Notes: a model not told the origin generated them from the letters alone. DNA of 64,000 nt from Thozetella sp. PMI_491 (GCA_021432635.1 MU270019.1:248001-312000), one strand, 5' to 3'. Positions 1 to 11,400 are shown, numbered from the stretch's first letter. A program made the numbers and translations.

Positions 1-10
1 CTATAGCCAA

Positions 11-1702
11 CTAATCGGCATGAAGAACAGGTGGCCTGGAATTAGCCGCTGCAACGTAATGCCCCCAAGTGATCAACTCCTTGCTGCAATCGTCTTGGTC
101 GATGGCGCATTCGATCAGTGTCGGGCCGTCCCGGTGCCCAACAGCGCGGGCGATAGCATCCGATAGCATTCCGGCAGTGTTTGCGCGGAGACCAAGGGCG
201 TCTCCGTCGTTCGCGTTGAATGCTCGCACGAGCAGAGAGTAGTCCCAGTTCTTTATCTTGTTATAGGGGCCGTCGTGAATTTCCACCTCGATGGTGTAAC
301 CGCGGTTGTTGATGAGTATCATGATGATTGGGAGGCGCAGTCTTACCATCTGCGAAACTTCCTGTGCCGTTACCTGGAAAGAGCCATCGCCGACAAGCAC
401 GACAAGACGTCGACCGGGGTTGGCAATGGCATATCCCAAGGCTGCGGGGATGCTCCATCCGATGTGGCCCCACTGCATCTCGATCTCAAAATCGGCGCCG
501 GCCGGGAGACGAAGCCCCATGCTGTTGAACCACGAGTCACCGGTTTCCGCGAAGAGCGTCGTGTTTCCGTCTAGAATATTCTGGACTTGACGGTTGATTT
601 CCTTCCGAGTGAGCGGCTGATAGTGCGCTGCAGGTTGCATCAGAACGGGGTCCGGACATAGGCGGCGATACTCGATCATCGTGGCGTCGTTTCGGCCCAG
701 TTCGGCTCCCAGCTGCGTTAGGAACTCGCAGAGCCGCACACGACTGAAGTGGGCCTTAGGAAATGTGACGTGGTCCATCTCGGCTACCAAGAGTGGAATA
801 TTTGGGACTGCAGTCCAGCCTACCGTGCTGTAATCGGTGAACACTGTGCCGACACAGATGATGGCATCGGCCCAGTTCACAATTGTATCCGCTGCCAGCG
901 TGCTGACCTGTCCCCAGAAGATGCCCACGAATTGGCTGCTGTCCTCGGGAAACATGCCTTTGGCTGCAGGCTGGACTGCCACTGCACACCCGATGCGTTC
1001 AGCTAGTTCCAACAGCTGTTTTTCAGCCCCGGCCCGCCGCACCTTAGGCCCGACCAGTATCAGCGGCTTTTGCCTGCCGCGGAGATAGTCTGCTGAGCGT
1101 GTGATCGCGGCCTGGAGCGATGCCGAGTCGGAAGCAACGGGCGAGGTTATCGCACTAACCGGCCCTGGCCTGGTGCACTCCGCCCCGGCTAGGTTCGTCG
1201 GTATTTCGAGGTACGCTGGCTTCCGCGCAAGGAGCGCCTTCCGCAACGCGCGATCGATCAAGCGCGGCGCCTCGCATGCACGACCTATGGCGACTGCACA
1301 GCAAGTTATATGCCCGGCCATCTGCAGCTGGTACGTGTTATCAGTTCCACCCAGGGTGTGGTGTAGACAGTGGAACTGGCCAGCGTCGTTGGTGTTGGGA
1401 CTGCCGCTGATGAGGATCAGCGGCAGGTTCTCGGCATAGGCGCTACCGGTCCCGTTGAAAGCGGAAAAGGCACCGACGCTGAAAGTCACAACACAAGCGG
1501 CCGCACCATTGGCGCGTGCATAACCTTCGGCCGCGAGGGAACAGTTGAGCTCGTTGGCACAACCAATTTCCGAGAGGTTTGTCTGCTGCTGGAGCTTGTC
1601 CAAGAGGACGAGGTTGTAGTCGCCTGGCACCGTGAAGTAGTGATGGATGCCAATCTGTACCAGGCGCTCCGCAAGGTAGTCGCCGACTGTATAGGTAGCC
1701 AT
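11..1702 (-). CDS. Pyruvate decarboxylase, bacterial/plant-like, intronless
   Basis: Thiamine-diphosphate enzyme converting pyruvate to acetaldehyde and CO2 in the cytosol, the entry to ethanol or acetyl-CoA bypass metabolism. The 563-residue single exon shows the whole family set: VPGDYN with Asp28, the ELNC cofactor-activating glutamate (Glu51), the active-site pair His114-His115 in LHHTLG, and a C-terminal TPP site GDGSFQ...NN followed by RGYTIEVEIHDGPY. The length matches the usual 550-570. From memory, the N-terminus (YTVGDYLAERLVQIG) and the NWDY/AANSR C-terminal motifs are closer to Zymomonas and plant enzymes than to yeast Pdc1. Together with the lack of introns this suggests transfer, which is an inference needing a tree. 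It is divergent from the phosphoenolpyruvate synthase. The start at 1702 gives the full conserved N-terminus. The gene is complete, ending 10 bases from the window edge. Confidence 0.93.
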   Translation of the reverse strand: MATYTVGDYLAERLVQIGIHHYFTVPGDYNLVLLDKLQQQTNLSEIGCANELNCSLAAEGYARANGAAACVVTFSVGAFSAFNGTGSAYAENLPLILISGSPNTNDAGQFHCLHHTLGGTDNTYQLQMAGHITCCAVAIGRACEAPRLIDRALRKALLARKPAYLEIPTNLAGAECTRPGPVSAITSPVASDSASLQAAITRSADYLRGRQKPLILVGPKVRRAGAEKQLLELAERIGCAVAVQPAAKGMFPEDSSQFVGIFWGQVSTLAADTIVNWADAIICVGTVFTDYSTVGWTAVPNIPLLVAEMDHVTFPKAHFSRVRLCEFLTQLGAELGRNDATMIEYRRLCPDPVLMQPAAHYQPLTRKEINRQVQNILDGNTTLFAETGDSWFNSMGLRLPAGADFEIEMQWGHIGWSIPAALGYAIANPGRRLVVLVGDGSFQVTAQEVSQMVRLRLPIIMILINNRGYTIEVEIHDGPYNKIKNWDYSLLVRAFNANDGDALGLRANTAGMLSDAIARAVGHRDGPTLIECAIDQDDCSKELITWGHYVAAANSRPPVLHAD

Positions 1703-2500
1703 TCTTGAGAAAAGATCGATGAAGACTGCGTGCGGGACCCGATTTCAGTGCCTTGCTGATGTCGATTGTGCTCACCAACGCATACCCTCACTATTTAGAC
1801 GCATCTCTATTTGAAGTTTGTTTAGGTTACTGTGGCGCAAAGAGGATCCAGTTATTCCGCGCAAGGCCCAGTAACAGGCGCCGTCTAGGAGCTATGGAGC
1901 CAAAGAAAGTTTATGGCAAAATGTGGCCCCATGATCAGGAAGTTGCGTTATTAGCCGATCATGGAGTCAGACCATCCAAATACAAAATACATCCTAAGAA
2001 GGCATATACCAGTAGCGATGTGGCGGCATACAACTCAGATGTCGTATTTGACATTGTTTACCATGACCTGACATTAAAACGTGATCATGACGATATACGT
2101 GACAAGCACGACATCTGAGAGCAACTACCCTCTCGGCGGCCCCGCCAAAGGCCAAAAGCGATGTCAGGTGATCTATTCGATGCCCCTTGGAATAATTTGG
2201 AGGTGGTGTGATGTAGTCTTTATAGTTCTCAGAGCGGAAGCGGATCCACAGATGCATACTGCTACATTCCGGGTTATTTTTGCATGTTCTTCTGCCTCAT
2301 GTGCCACCAGACTTCCAGTAGAACGTGTATGTAGGGTGTGGGTCTCGTGAAACCATTGTCTGCATAAATTGGCAAGGATATCCGGAGTCAAGAAGGGCCA
2401 TTTAACTGAGTGCTTTCAGCTCCCTTGCCGATTAGTTTCCCCACGTCCCTACTACGGAACGAGCATTATTTCTCAAAGTGTTTATGCCTGTACGGAAAAG
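1703..2500. promoter_or_regulatory. Divergent intergenic region of decarboxylase and PEP synthase
   Basis: About 800 bases between two head-to-head start codons. It holds only short ORFs without recognisable domains, so it is presumably a shared promoter. The frame of the synthase is open from 2369, but the extra N-terminal stretch has no family resemblance. No specific binding site could be assigned. Confidence 0.45.
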
Positions 2501-4900
2501 ATGCAGAAACATAGCGAAGAAGCAGCTAAGCCTCTGATCTGCGATTTCGAGGATGTAACACGCGAAGATGGAGCTCTAGTAGGTGGAAAGAATTCATCTC
2601 TCGGGGAGATGATTCGTACATTCAAGGCTGAAGAAATTGCGGTCCCGCCTGGGTTTGCCACAACCTCGCATATGTATTGGTACTATGTCGACGCGAACGG
2701 AATCCGGGATAAAGCTTCTTCCCTAATTGCGGAATGGCAACAGGGAAAGTTGAATCTCGCTGAAACGGGCCATGCGGTGCGCCGTCTCTTCCTCCGTGGT
2801 ACGTGGCCCGCAGATGCGGCGGCTGCTATCAAAGACGCCTACCACAGGCTGCTGGACAAGGATGCGTCCAAAGACCCGAGGGTGGCCGTGCGTTCCAGTG
2901 CGACTGCCGAGGACTTGCCCGACGCCAGCTTTGCTGGCCAGCAGGAGACCTACCTGAATGTCTCTGGCGACGAAGCCCTCTTGACCGCATGCCGGAGGTG
3001 CTATGCCTCACTCTTCACCGACAGGGCCATTAGCTATCGCCAAGCCAAGGGATTCGGTCATGACAGCATTGCGCTATCGATCGGTGTGCAGCTCATGGTT
3101 CATTCTGACTCGGGCTGTTCCGGCGTCATGTTTTCCATCGACACCGAGAGTGGCTTCGACAAAGTCGTGTTGATCAATGCAGCATGGGGCCTAGGCGAGA
3201 ACGTCGTGCAGGGAGCAGTCAATCCGGACGAATATCAAGTCTTCAAACCACTTCTGGGTGACAAAGATTTGGTTCCAATCCTAGAGAAGAAGCTCGGAGA
3301 CAAGGCGATCAAGATGGTCTACGGCAATAAAGACATGCCAACTCGAAACGTCCCAACCTCGAAGGCCGAACGCGTCTCGTTCGTCCTTAGCAATCAAGAA
3401 ATACTGCAGCTCGCGCGCTGGGCATGCACGATTGAAAAGCACTATGGGTGCCCGATGGATATGGAATGGGCAAAGGACGGAATTACGAACGAGCTCTTCA
3501 TCGTCCAGGCCCGCCCGGAGACTGTGCAGTCCCGACGCGACACAGCTTTATTCAAGACCTATAAAATCGGCAAAAAGGGGCGTATGCTCACCACCGGTCT
3601 TTCAATTGGCGATGCAGCTGTATCTGGCCGGTTGTGCCTCATCACATCCGTCAAGGATATCGACAAATTTGTTGATAACTCCATCTTGGTCACCGAAGCA
3701 ACGGACCCGGATTGGGTACCCGTTATGAAGCGTGCTGCAGGCATCATTACCGATCATGGCGGTCGCACTTCCCATGCTGCAATCGTGAGCCGCGAGCTAG
3801 GGCTCCCTGCCATCGTCGGCACCGGAAATGCGACGTATTTGCTCCACAGCGGTCAAGACGTTACCGTGTCGTGTGCCGAAGGGGATACCGGTTTCGTGTA
3901 TGAGGGCATCTCGGAGATCGAAGAGAAGACAGTGGATCTGTCCGGGCTGCCTAAGGCCCAGACCAAGATCATGCTAAACCTGGGAAACCCGGCAGCCGCT
4001 TATCGCTGGTGGCAACTCCCAGCGGCAGGTATCGGCCTTGCCCGCATGGAGTTCGTCGTCAGCAATGCTATTCGTGTCCACCCGATGGCGCTCGTGCACT
4101 TTGAGCAGTTAAAAGACGAGACGGCTAAGCGCGAGATCAACCGACTTACAGCTGGATACAGCAGCAAGCCGGACTACTTCGTCGACAAGCTGTCCCACGG
4201 CTTAGCAGCACTCTGTGCTGCCGTCTACCCTAAACCCGCCATCATTCGCCTGAGCGATTTCAAGACAAATGAGTACGCCGGTCTCATTGGCGGTGCCGAG
4301 TTCGAGCCCGAGGAGGAAAACCCCATGCTCGGCTTCCGGGGCGCCTCGCGATACTACTCCCCGCGCTACCAGGACGGCTTCGCGCTTGAGTGCCGCGCGA
4401 TCAAGCGGCTACGGGAAGATCTTGGTCTCACCAACGCTATTGTCATGATACCATTCTGTCGGACTGTGGCCGAGGCCAAGAAGGTATTTGATGTAATGGC
4501 CGCCAACGGACTCTGCCGCGGCGAGAATGGGTTGCAAGTCTACGTCATGTGCGAGATACCGTCGAATGTAATCCTGGCTGCCGAATTCGCCAAATACTTC
4601 GATGGGTTTTCCATCGGCTCCAATGACCTAACTCAGCTTACCCTCGGCGTCGACCGCGACTCGGGCGAGCTCGCCGAGCTCTTCGACGACCAGGACGAGG
4701 CGGTGAAATGGATGATTGCGCGCGTCATTTCCATTGCGAACAAAGCTGGCCGCAAGATTGGAATCTGTGGGCAAGCACCAAGCGACCATCCTGAGTTCGC
4801 TAAATTCTTGGTCAAGGCAGGCATTGACTCCATCTCCGTGAGCCCTGACAGCTTCGTCGCGGTGATGAATCACGTGGTTGCAAGCGAACGAGAAAACTAA
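2501..4900 (+). CDS. Phosphoenolpyruvate synthase (pyruvate, water dikinase)
   Basis: Makes PEP from pyruvate, ATP and water through a phosphohistidine intermediate. It is a gluconeogenic enzyme common in bacteria and archaea and unusual in ascomycetes. The chosen start at 2501 gives 799 residues, against about 792 for the E. coli enzyme. The frame is open upstream to 2369 without family signal. Domain order is canonical: N-terminal PPDK/ATP-grasp domain (VGGKNSSLGEM near residue 22, then RSSATAEDLPDASFAGQQET), a swivelling domain with catalytic His425 in GGRTSHAAIV, and a C-terminal PEP-binding barrel with Cys756 in GICGQAPSDHPEF. No intron interrupts 2.4 kb, unlike most genes in this window. 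It sits between pyruvate decarboxylase and a lactate-dehydrogenase-like gene, so all three neighbours use pyruvate. The intronless structure suggests horizontal acquisition; a phylogeny would settle that. Confidence 0.93.
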   Translation: MQKHSEEAAKPLICDFEDVTREDGALVGGKNSSLGEMIRTFKAEEIAVPPGFATTSHMYWYYVDANGIRDKASSLIAEWQQGKLNLAETGHAVRRLFLRGTWPADAAAAIKDAYHRLLDKDASKDPRVAVRSSATAEDLPDASFAGQQETYLNVSGDEALLTACRRCYASLFTDRAISYRQAKGFGHDSIALSIGVQLMVHSDSGCSGVMFSIDTESGFDKVVLINAAWGLGENVVQGAVNPDEYQVFKPLLGDKDLVPILEKKLGDKAIKMVYGNKDMPTRNVPTSKAERVSFVLSNQEILQLARWACTIEKHYGCPMDMEWAKDGITNELFIVQARPETVQSRRDTALFKTYKIGKKGRMLTTGLSIGDAAVSGRLCLITSVKDIDKFVDNSILVTEATDPDWVPVMKRAAGIITDHGGRTSHAAIVSRELGLPAIVGTGNATYLLHSGQDVTVSCAEGDTGFVYEGISEIEEKTVDLSGLPKAQTKIMLNLGNPAAAYRWWQLPAAGIGLARMEFVVSNAIRVHPMALVHFEQLKDETAKREINRLTAGYSSKPDYFVDKLSHGLAALCAAVYPKPAIIRLSDFKTNEYAGLIGGAEFEPEEENPMLGFRGASRYYSPRYQDGFALECRAIKRLREDLGLTNAIVMIPFCRTVAEAKKVFDVMAANGLCRGENGLQVYVMCEIPSNVILAAEFAKYFDGFSIGSNDLTQLTLGVDRDSGELAELFDDQDEAVKWMIARVISIANKAGRKIGICGQAPSDHPEFAKFLVKAGIDSISVSPDSFVAVMNHVVASEREN

Positions 4901-5163
4901 GCGCTTGACTATATGATTATTCTGTGCAGTAATCCTTTATGTAGCGATTTAATAGGACTTGAGTACTGTGTAAGCTTGATTTATCGCTATAATAATAATC
5001 GATACGTAGGTGTTGGGCCCGAGGCAGGGCAATTCATTTTTCTGTGAAATTATAGCTACCCTCACTGACGCCCGAAGAACTCCTCAATAACGCACATGTC
5101 CTTTCAATAAATTAAAAGTGCTTCTTAATAGAAATAATACTTCCGCTACAAGCGAATTATCCA

Positions 5164-6204
5164 TCATTTGCCATGGACTCGGTCGAGTGCGAGCCGTAGG
5201 TCCCTTGCCGCACTGGCCATAGCAGCCTCCTCCCTTTCGTCCAACAGCACCTGGGCTTCGCTCACTATTCCCTGCCTGCCCAAGACCACAGGCAGACTTA
5301 AGCAACAGTTTAAATCGGACATAAAATGACTGACGGGGGCAACAGTGTGTGTATCAAGGGCGATCGCGGAGCATACTTCCGAGATTGTGGAGGCCATCCC
5401 AAACGGGATCGCTCCTTTGGCCCGGATTATCTCTTGAGAGCGGTGCTTGCACTCCTCTTCGAGCTTGGTGCGATTTTCTTGGGCGAGTGACGAGTCCATG
5501 GGAACGTCACCGATCTTCGCCGCCGACCAAGCTACGACCTGTGACTCCCCATGGACTCCCAAGACGTGGAGGTCTATCGAGTGGAGTGGAGTCTTGAGCT
5601 TAGTTAGCCTAGCTGTGGTGAGATATCGTTATTGTCCGCTTACTCCTGTTTGGTCCGCTACTAACCCACGAAGCCTCACGGAATCTAAAAATGTGCCAGA
5701 GCCCAGAACCTGAGACTTTGGAAGTCCGGAGAGCTCATAAGCGATGGACGTGAGTAAGTCGACGGGGTTTGATACGATTAGCAAGATGGTGTCTTTCTTG
5801 AATGGGGTCATTCCATTGATTATCGTCTTGATTTTAGAGATGTTGCGGTACAAGAGTTGGAGACTAGTTTGGCCTAATATCGATAGGTTAGAGTGCGCTC
5901 GTCAAACACTTAGCGCTGGGGCATTTTGTTCTGGAATCTTTCCTATGTTGTACTTGGAGCCAGCTGTGACAATTATCATATCACATTGACCTGCCTCGTG
6001 GAGCGTAGCCCCGCGCACCCGCGTGTCGCTGTTGCTGCTATGTGCTGCATCTGAGAGGTCACGAACTTGGCCATCTCTCAAGACCACCTCGGTATCGACG
6101 AGTACGAGTTCGGTTGCGATGGACTTTTGGATGAGTGCGTAGGCAGCAGCGCCGCCAACTTGGCCAACACCGACAATCGCAATGCGAAATCCTGATGACA
6201 TCAT
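5164..6204 (-). CDS. L-lactate dehydrogenase-like NAD enzyme with an odd first intron
   Basis: Member of the lactate/malate dehydrogenase family (pyruvate/lactate interconversion with NAD). The Rossmann motif GVGQVGGAAAYAL follows the MMSS start (6204). Also seen are the NPVDLLT strand, the LDSVRLR motif with the substrate Arg, and catalytic His in VLGVHGESQ. Intron 2 is clear (5593-5643, GTAAGC, branch GCTAAC). Intron 1 is a problem. A canonical GT donor gives a 36-nt intron (5874-5909), 317 residues, and extra residues in the active-site loop. The homology-preferred 69-nt intron (5874-5942) would need a donor that now reads GA instead of GT. With the latter the loop reads NIGQTSLQ, where the usual catalytic loop Arg (GETR) is Ser. 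It is either an active divergent enzyme or the start of decay. The gene converges on the PEP synthase. Confidence 0.75.
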
Positions 6205-6880
6205 TGGTATCGTCGTGTTATTGTCAATGACGTCTCGATACCCTTCTCTTTCCGACGCACAAGTCGCAGAAGCGACGCGGTATTTGATAAATACAGCGAG
6301 TGATATGGGTGGCGTGACAATGACACGACCTCGAGGGTTGACAATGGTGGCGTGATCCAAAGCAATGGAGTCTGGGTCCGTTTAGTCACCTGCTAGGAAA
6401 GACAATTTATCCAATTACCTAATTCTGAACCTATTATCTCCGGGATCGTCATGGGCATGTCTAGTACTAAATTAGCAAATGACCTACCCGGTAGTTTCCT
6501 TATACCTATGTAGACCTTGCTGAGTCTGCAATGGGTTTAGTGTATCCACTTCATGGCAAAGCATCTCCATAGGTATTTCACTCATAACCGGTCTCTATTG
6601 GACATTGTGAACCGGATCTTAATTGACACTGAGGCTTGCCTATTCCAATGAAATATATATCAGGTCTCACTGCACGGCTGTTGAACGTTGGGATTATAAC
6701 GTCGCTTGCCACAGCTCTGTCGAAACCTCTTCCGGGGAATCCAACTAGATCCACTGAGATCACGTTTACTGAGAGTACTAAAGAGAGATGTGAAGCAGAA
6801 TATCTGACCGTAATTAAAATACATGCATGCTGGAGATGCAGCGGTAAAATTAACCGGGTTAGAGGTGAATAAAATCGAGC

Positions 6881-6913
6881 GGCCGACCCGCTTGTGTGGC
6901 CGACCCGCTTGTG
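6881..6913. repeat. Tandem duplication of a 17-bp unit
   Basis: The unit GGCCGACCCGCTTGTGT at 6881-6897 is followed at once by the first 16 of its 17 bases (6898-6913). It is a GC-rich island in AT-rich surroundings and is not part of any ORF I can support. Confidence 0.8.
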
Positions 6914-7367
6914 GATTACGTTATAATAAGCAGATTACACTAGTTTTTACATTCAGAGAGTAAAAGTTAACTGAGTTGTAGCCTTTTTACTATATATAGT
7001 CTATATAGCTGGTGTAGATTTAAAGTGGGCGAAGGAGGGGAGGGCGAATAGTATATAGGTCGACTTAATACGCACTATTTTAAGTCATGCCCGCCGTTTC
7101 CTCGACCTTGCCATCTACACCACCCGCCAAATAATTAAGTGAATCACAAGACTATACAAAAACCTCGCCACCTCCTATGTTGACACTGCAAGACATCAAA
7201 AGGAGGGGACTCAAGTTGAGGTCTCTTCATTTTCTTCGAACCTAACTGCATTCAGAAGTGTGGCAATCCACTTTACTGTCTCGGTGTAAGACTCTAACAG
7301 CCTTGCCCAATCTCACCATGTGCAGATTCTATTGTCAGCTGTCTCTCACACCCAACTAGCCAAAGTG

Positions 7368-7414
7368 TACTTAGTCGAAGCTTTGAGGACTTATGTGAAA
7401 GCTTCGACTAAGTA
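7368..7414. repeat. Perfect 17-bp inverted repeat with 13-nt loop
   Basis: The left arm TACTTAGTCGAAGCTTT (7368-7384) and right arm AAAGCTTCGACTAAGTA (7398-7414) are exact reverse complements. They could form a cruciform or RNA hairpin, or be the core of a miniature inverted-repeat element. No target-site duplication could be assigned. Confidence 0.85.
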
Positions 7415-7751
7415 TATGGCTACAGGTCATCAATCAAAGTGGCTATGTTTAAATACTTAAGCAAAAGTTAGGACATCGGGAACAACCTCACCCTCGACAG
7501 CCAATAGCTCCTTCCTATCCTTCATGAGTGTCTAACACTAGAACACACGCAAGCATAAATTTCTATTTTCGGATTTTATTCCGCATGAAGCGCTTACGCT
7601 TATCGTAGAGACTCGCTGATCTGGGAATGATCGTCAACACAAGGCAGCCAGCTTCATATTTCTCTATTCAGTTTCCTGACGGATATCAGTCCTTCAATAT
7701 CTGCTATACCTATGAAGTATTAGCCTATTTCCCGCAGACACAGTAGTGAGC

Positions 7752-8477
7752 TTACCGGTCCTCCCACAACATAAGCTCTTCAAGCTCGTCCAGGTCCTGA
7801 CGCAAGGAGTCCCTCAGCTTCAGTATAGTTTTCGAACCATGGAGAAAGTACTCGACCCTCGACGCGAAAGAAACTCGATCGTGGTCATATCTATGTATCC
7901 AATGTCTCAAAGTTCTAACTTTTGCTGTGGCATTGCTTTGCACATGTATGACTCTGTTTAGTAGATCTTGGCCCAAAGGATCCGCCTGTAGGCAAGCTAA
8001 GACACGCGGACGATTAAGCTCTCGGCTTGCTTGCCCCATTATCGCATCAGCATAGTTGCATACGTGACGCAACGCGCTAATGTCGACTGTCTCTTGGAAG
8101 TTGGCGAATTTGCGAAAAGCAATAAACAATCCGGTAGCAAAAGCTAGCAAACCCCAGGCCTGGCGAAATACGGAATATCCTTCGTGGACATTGTGTATCC
8201 TCTTTTTTGCGGCGCCTAGACCTGCTGGCTGAATGCCGGCGGGCGCTATTGATGGATCGTGCCGACTTATTTGATTCGGATGCAATGTCCTTGTATGGTG
8301 ACTGGTACCTTCCTCGCCGTTGGCGTGTGAATATCGTTCTGATGTCGTCGGTCGTCTCCAATCTCTGACCTGTTGGCCCCCGGCCGGGTTCGTGGTAAAG
8401 CCGGATATGACACCAGGTTGAGCTTCCCGGCCGTGACTGCCTCTCGAGGATCTGCGATACATTTGTGACAATGACAT
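7752..8477 (-). CDS. Hypothetical protein with one membrane segment
   Basis: Intronless frame of 241 residues if translation starts at MSLSQMYRR (8477). An in-frame ATG at 8576 would give 274. I do not recognise the family. The N-terminal half is Arg/Ser/Gly-rich and low in structure. Near the middle there is a hydrophobic stretch, GLLAFATGLFIAF, suited to a membrane span. The C-terminal part is helical and charged (DSLRQDLDELEEL), possibly a coiled coil. There is no secretion signal. Both neighbouring regions are gene-poor. An overlapping frame of 167 codons on the same strand is taken as a shadow because it lacks the helical pattern. Expression data would be needed to call it real. Confidence 0.4.
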   Translation of the reverse strand: MSLSQMYRRSSRGSHGREAQPGVISGFTTNPAGGQQVRDWRRPTTSERYSHANGEEGTSHHTRTLHPNQISRHDPSIAPAGIQPAGLGAAKKRIHNVHEGYSVFRQAWGLLAFATGLFIAFRKFANFQETVDISALRHVCNYADAIMGQASRELNRPRVLACLQADPLGQDLLNRVIHVQSNATAKVRTLRHWIHRYDHDRVSFASRVEYFLHGSKTILKLRDSLRQDLDELEELMLWEDR

Positions 8478-11400
8478 ATTGATAGTAGTAACTTCGTGCA
8501 CGGAGCCCTTGTGTGCAGTGCTTGACCGTCTCACGGCACGTTGGTGGCGGATGCGTGCAATTCCACTGTGGCCCATTCATGACACTCTCCCTTTCTAGAA
8601 TCTACTTCTCCGGCGAATAGATCACGCCACCCATGCCGACGGCACATCGCAAAATAGACTGCCTACTATGGTAAGTGGGGTTTCTGCAGCCTGTAGGCGT
8701 GATTTGTGCTCATCCATGCTGCCCCACATCCATGAAGTATTCTATCATGTGATAGCCTGCTGAACTCCAGTGAGAAGTTGGCGAGTACCTAACGCCCCTT
8801 GCCACTATTAGTATGTCGGAATCGCCCGGAGAAGCTCGGAGACGGGAAATTGATCCTACCCAGGAAGCCCACTGACGAAATGCGAGGAATATATTGTTTA
8901 GTTTTGGTGGCGTGATTTCCGCGAGCTTTTGCAACAGATGCCTATAGCATGACCTGGACAGCATCATGATTGGGCTTAGGCTTAGTACATCGTAAATAAT
9001 AGGGTGCACTTATTAGTGGCTTTTATCCGAAGACGTCTAGCCACGGGCAAGCAATGTATTACGTCAACCAATTAATCAAAATGAGACTACAATCAACCAT
9101 ATCCTGCCAATTAGCTAGTTTTTGCGGTTGGAGCAGATACTGTCTTAATTCTCGAGAATTCTAACAAGAGAACTCAAGGCAAAAACACTTACTATAACTT
9201 TATACTAGAAAATTATTAGTTAAAGATAATGCAAGGTAATTGATCTTTAGCAAGCCTCAAAACTTAGGCCGCGCACACAGAAAAATGAAAAAGCGTCAAT
9301 CCACATAGTAGATACTATATTATTATAGATTGTAAGAATCTAATATAATTATATATCTAGTTAGAAACAGCTATATTACTATCTCCTAGGTACACTAAAT
9401 ATTCTATCGCGCTTTAATACTATTAATTCTACATCCTAGGTCCACTAAAAACACAGGCTGCCTATATCAATCATTTAATACCTGAGTTACAAAGTAATAT
9501 AGCACAAGGAGATAACACTACCAAAATATTACCATATATACAGGACAAAAAAGCATTTTACAATATATCTTTCAATAGTCTCAGTCTAATTGCAGTACAT
9601 CACGCCACCACCCAGAAGCAGCTTAGGTGTTTTATCAATTAGCAATCCACTGCCTGACTTTAGGGCAAGGTCATGTGCTACGCGATGACGTGCCAAAGCG
9701 TGTCATGCTATCCTGGGCACTGGCGACTGAACTGATCAGAAGGTTGAGCTTTCCAGGTGGCGAGCCATCTAACCCAAAACTTACCTGTACCCTTGCTAGG
9801 AGGCTGGCTAGTCATGTATGCACTATTGAGCCACCCTCTTCGGCGCGGTTATAGGTCATAGCAGATGCATTCTTGCAACACGCCGGTCCACAATTGTGTC
9901 CCGTGACCGCTTCATACGTGCATATATCGCCCTAGAATTGTTTCCATTTGTGTAGATTGCTGGAAATATGCCAATCAATTCTGCTAAACAAGGATCGAAT
10001 GCAAAAAGTTTCAGCCATCGCTGTAATCCAATAACGAATACGCAAATTAATGTATAGAGCTCTCTTCAGAAGCCCCTAGTGTTCACAATTCTCTCCTTAA
10101 TCCCATAAGCCCTGGACTGCGCGACACTACTGATATCTGCGACATCAGAGCAAAGCACAATCACAGCGTTACCATCTCGGCTTTCTGTGTCTGCCATAAC
10201 CCGACTGATAGCAGCATTGGTCGCACTGTACAGGTACGAAATGAAGTCAGTGAATATCTTCCCGATCGTCGGGACGCATTTATAGCACGGGTACACCCCC
10301 TTAACGAAGTGCATAATGTCTGGCTGATCAGACAGCCCTCAAATAGGAGTGGAATCCGCGGAAGTAGTAATCAAGTTGAATACATATCATAATGGTAACG
10401 CTACCGAAGCACTCCACTAGCGACACTATTTAATGTGCTAGCAGCACTCTAAGCACCGAAGGAAAGGCAAATCATAGATATCTTGAGTCTATGGTATATA
10501 AATGCTATATATGAAACTAGGGTATATACTTCCGTTTAAGTGTGAGTCAAACTTATCACTCCACGCTTTCTGATATATGTTTCAGACCGCTCTATACTTA
10601 ATCGATATGTATCCGTAATAGATCCATATTCAACCTAGCTAGATTTTATATAGCTCGCCCTGTCCTTAAATACAAGGGTATAGGATCTAACCCTCTTATA
10701 AAAATATATCTCTTTACTTGCTACAGCCTTCCAATCTATAACCACCACCACCAATAATAAACCAATGTGAAAAATAGGCTCGTGAATATCTAGGATTCTG
10801 AGCTATATTTTGATAATCTTTCCACTATGGTATCTCGCACGATATTTTCGGACCGATCTGTATAGACATTTAAGGATTGATCATCCGTCCACACCCACAG
10901 AGCAGCTGCAAAGAGCAGCACAATTATACAAGCTGACCTATGAGTCAAACGTAATGGTAATAGTACAGCTATAAATCTAGTCGCCTTCAAGACATTCAGG
11001 CATACCTTCGAACAATGTATTTCAAGGAAATCTACTAAACTTTACTACCAGAGTACTCAAGTAGACACAAAAGAGGAGGAAATACAAGGAGTTCTGCCTG
11101 GGGCTGAACTGTGCCATGGCTAGGCTCATAATGGCCAAGTGGTAACTGGGCGGCGCACTTAAAGATAGCAAGGTAGGCCGCTGCTAGCCTATCCATATCC
11201 TGGCGGGTTGTTACTATTAGGTCGACTCCGTGAATAGGATGTCTCTAGTTTGCCACCATACAGCATGTGGTCGGAAACTGTATACCAAACGACATCCCTG
11301 CGCTCGCAGTTGTTTATCCGACGAAAGCCGAGCCAGAATCACGCCATATACTGACATCGGTGTTGTCATGTAATGCTCCGCTATCGGCAAACCTATAATC

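Larger units (their letters stand above)
6205..7751. other. Intergenic, no supported gene
   Basis: About 1.5 kb with only short unsupported ORFs. It contains a 17-bp tandem duplication near 6881 and a strong hairpin at 7368-7414, listed separately. Nothing else stands out. Confidence 0.6.

Noticed and set aside
10790-10990. Short frame with one hydrophobic segment followed by WTDDQ, considered as a UstYa N-terminus
   Set aside because: No Cys after TDDQ and no downstream exons with HxxHC motifs.
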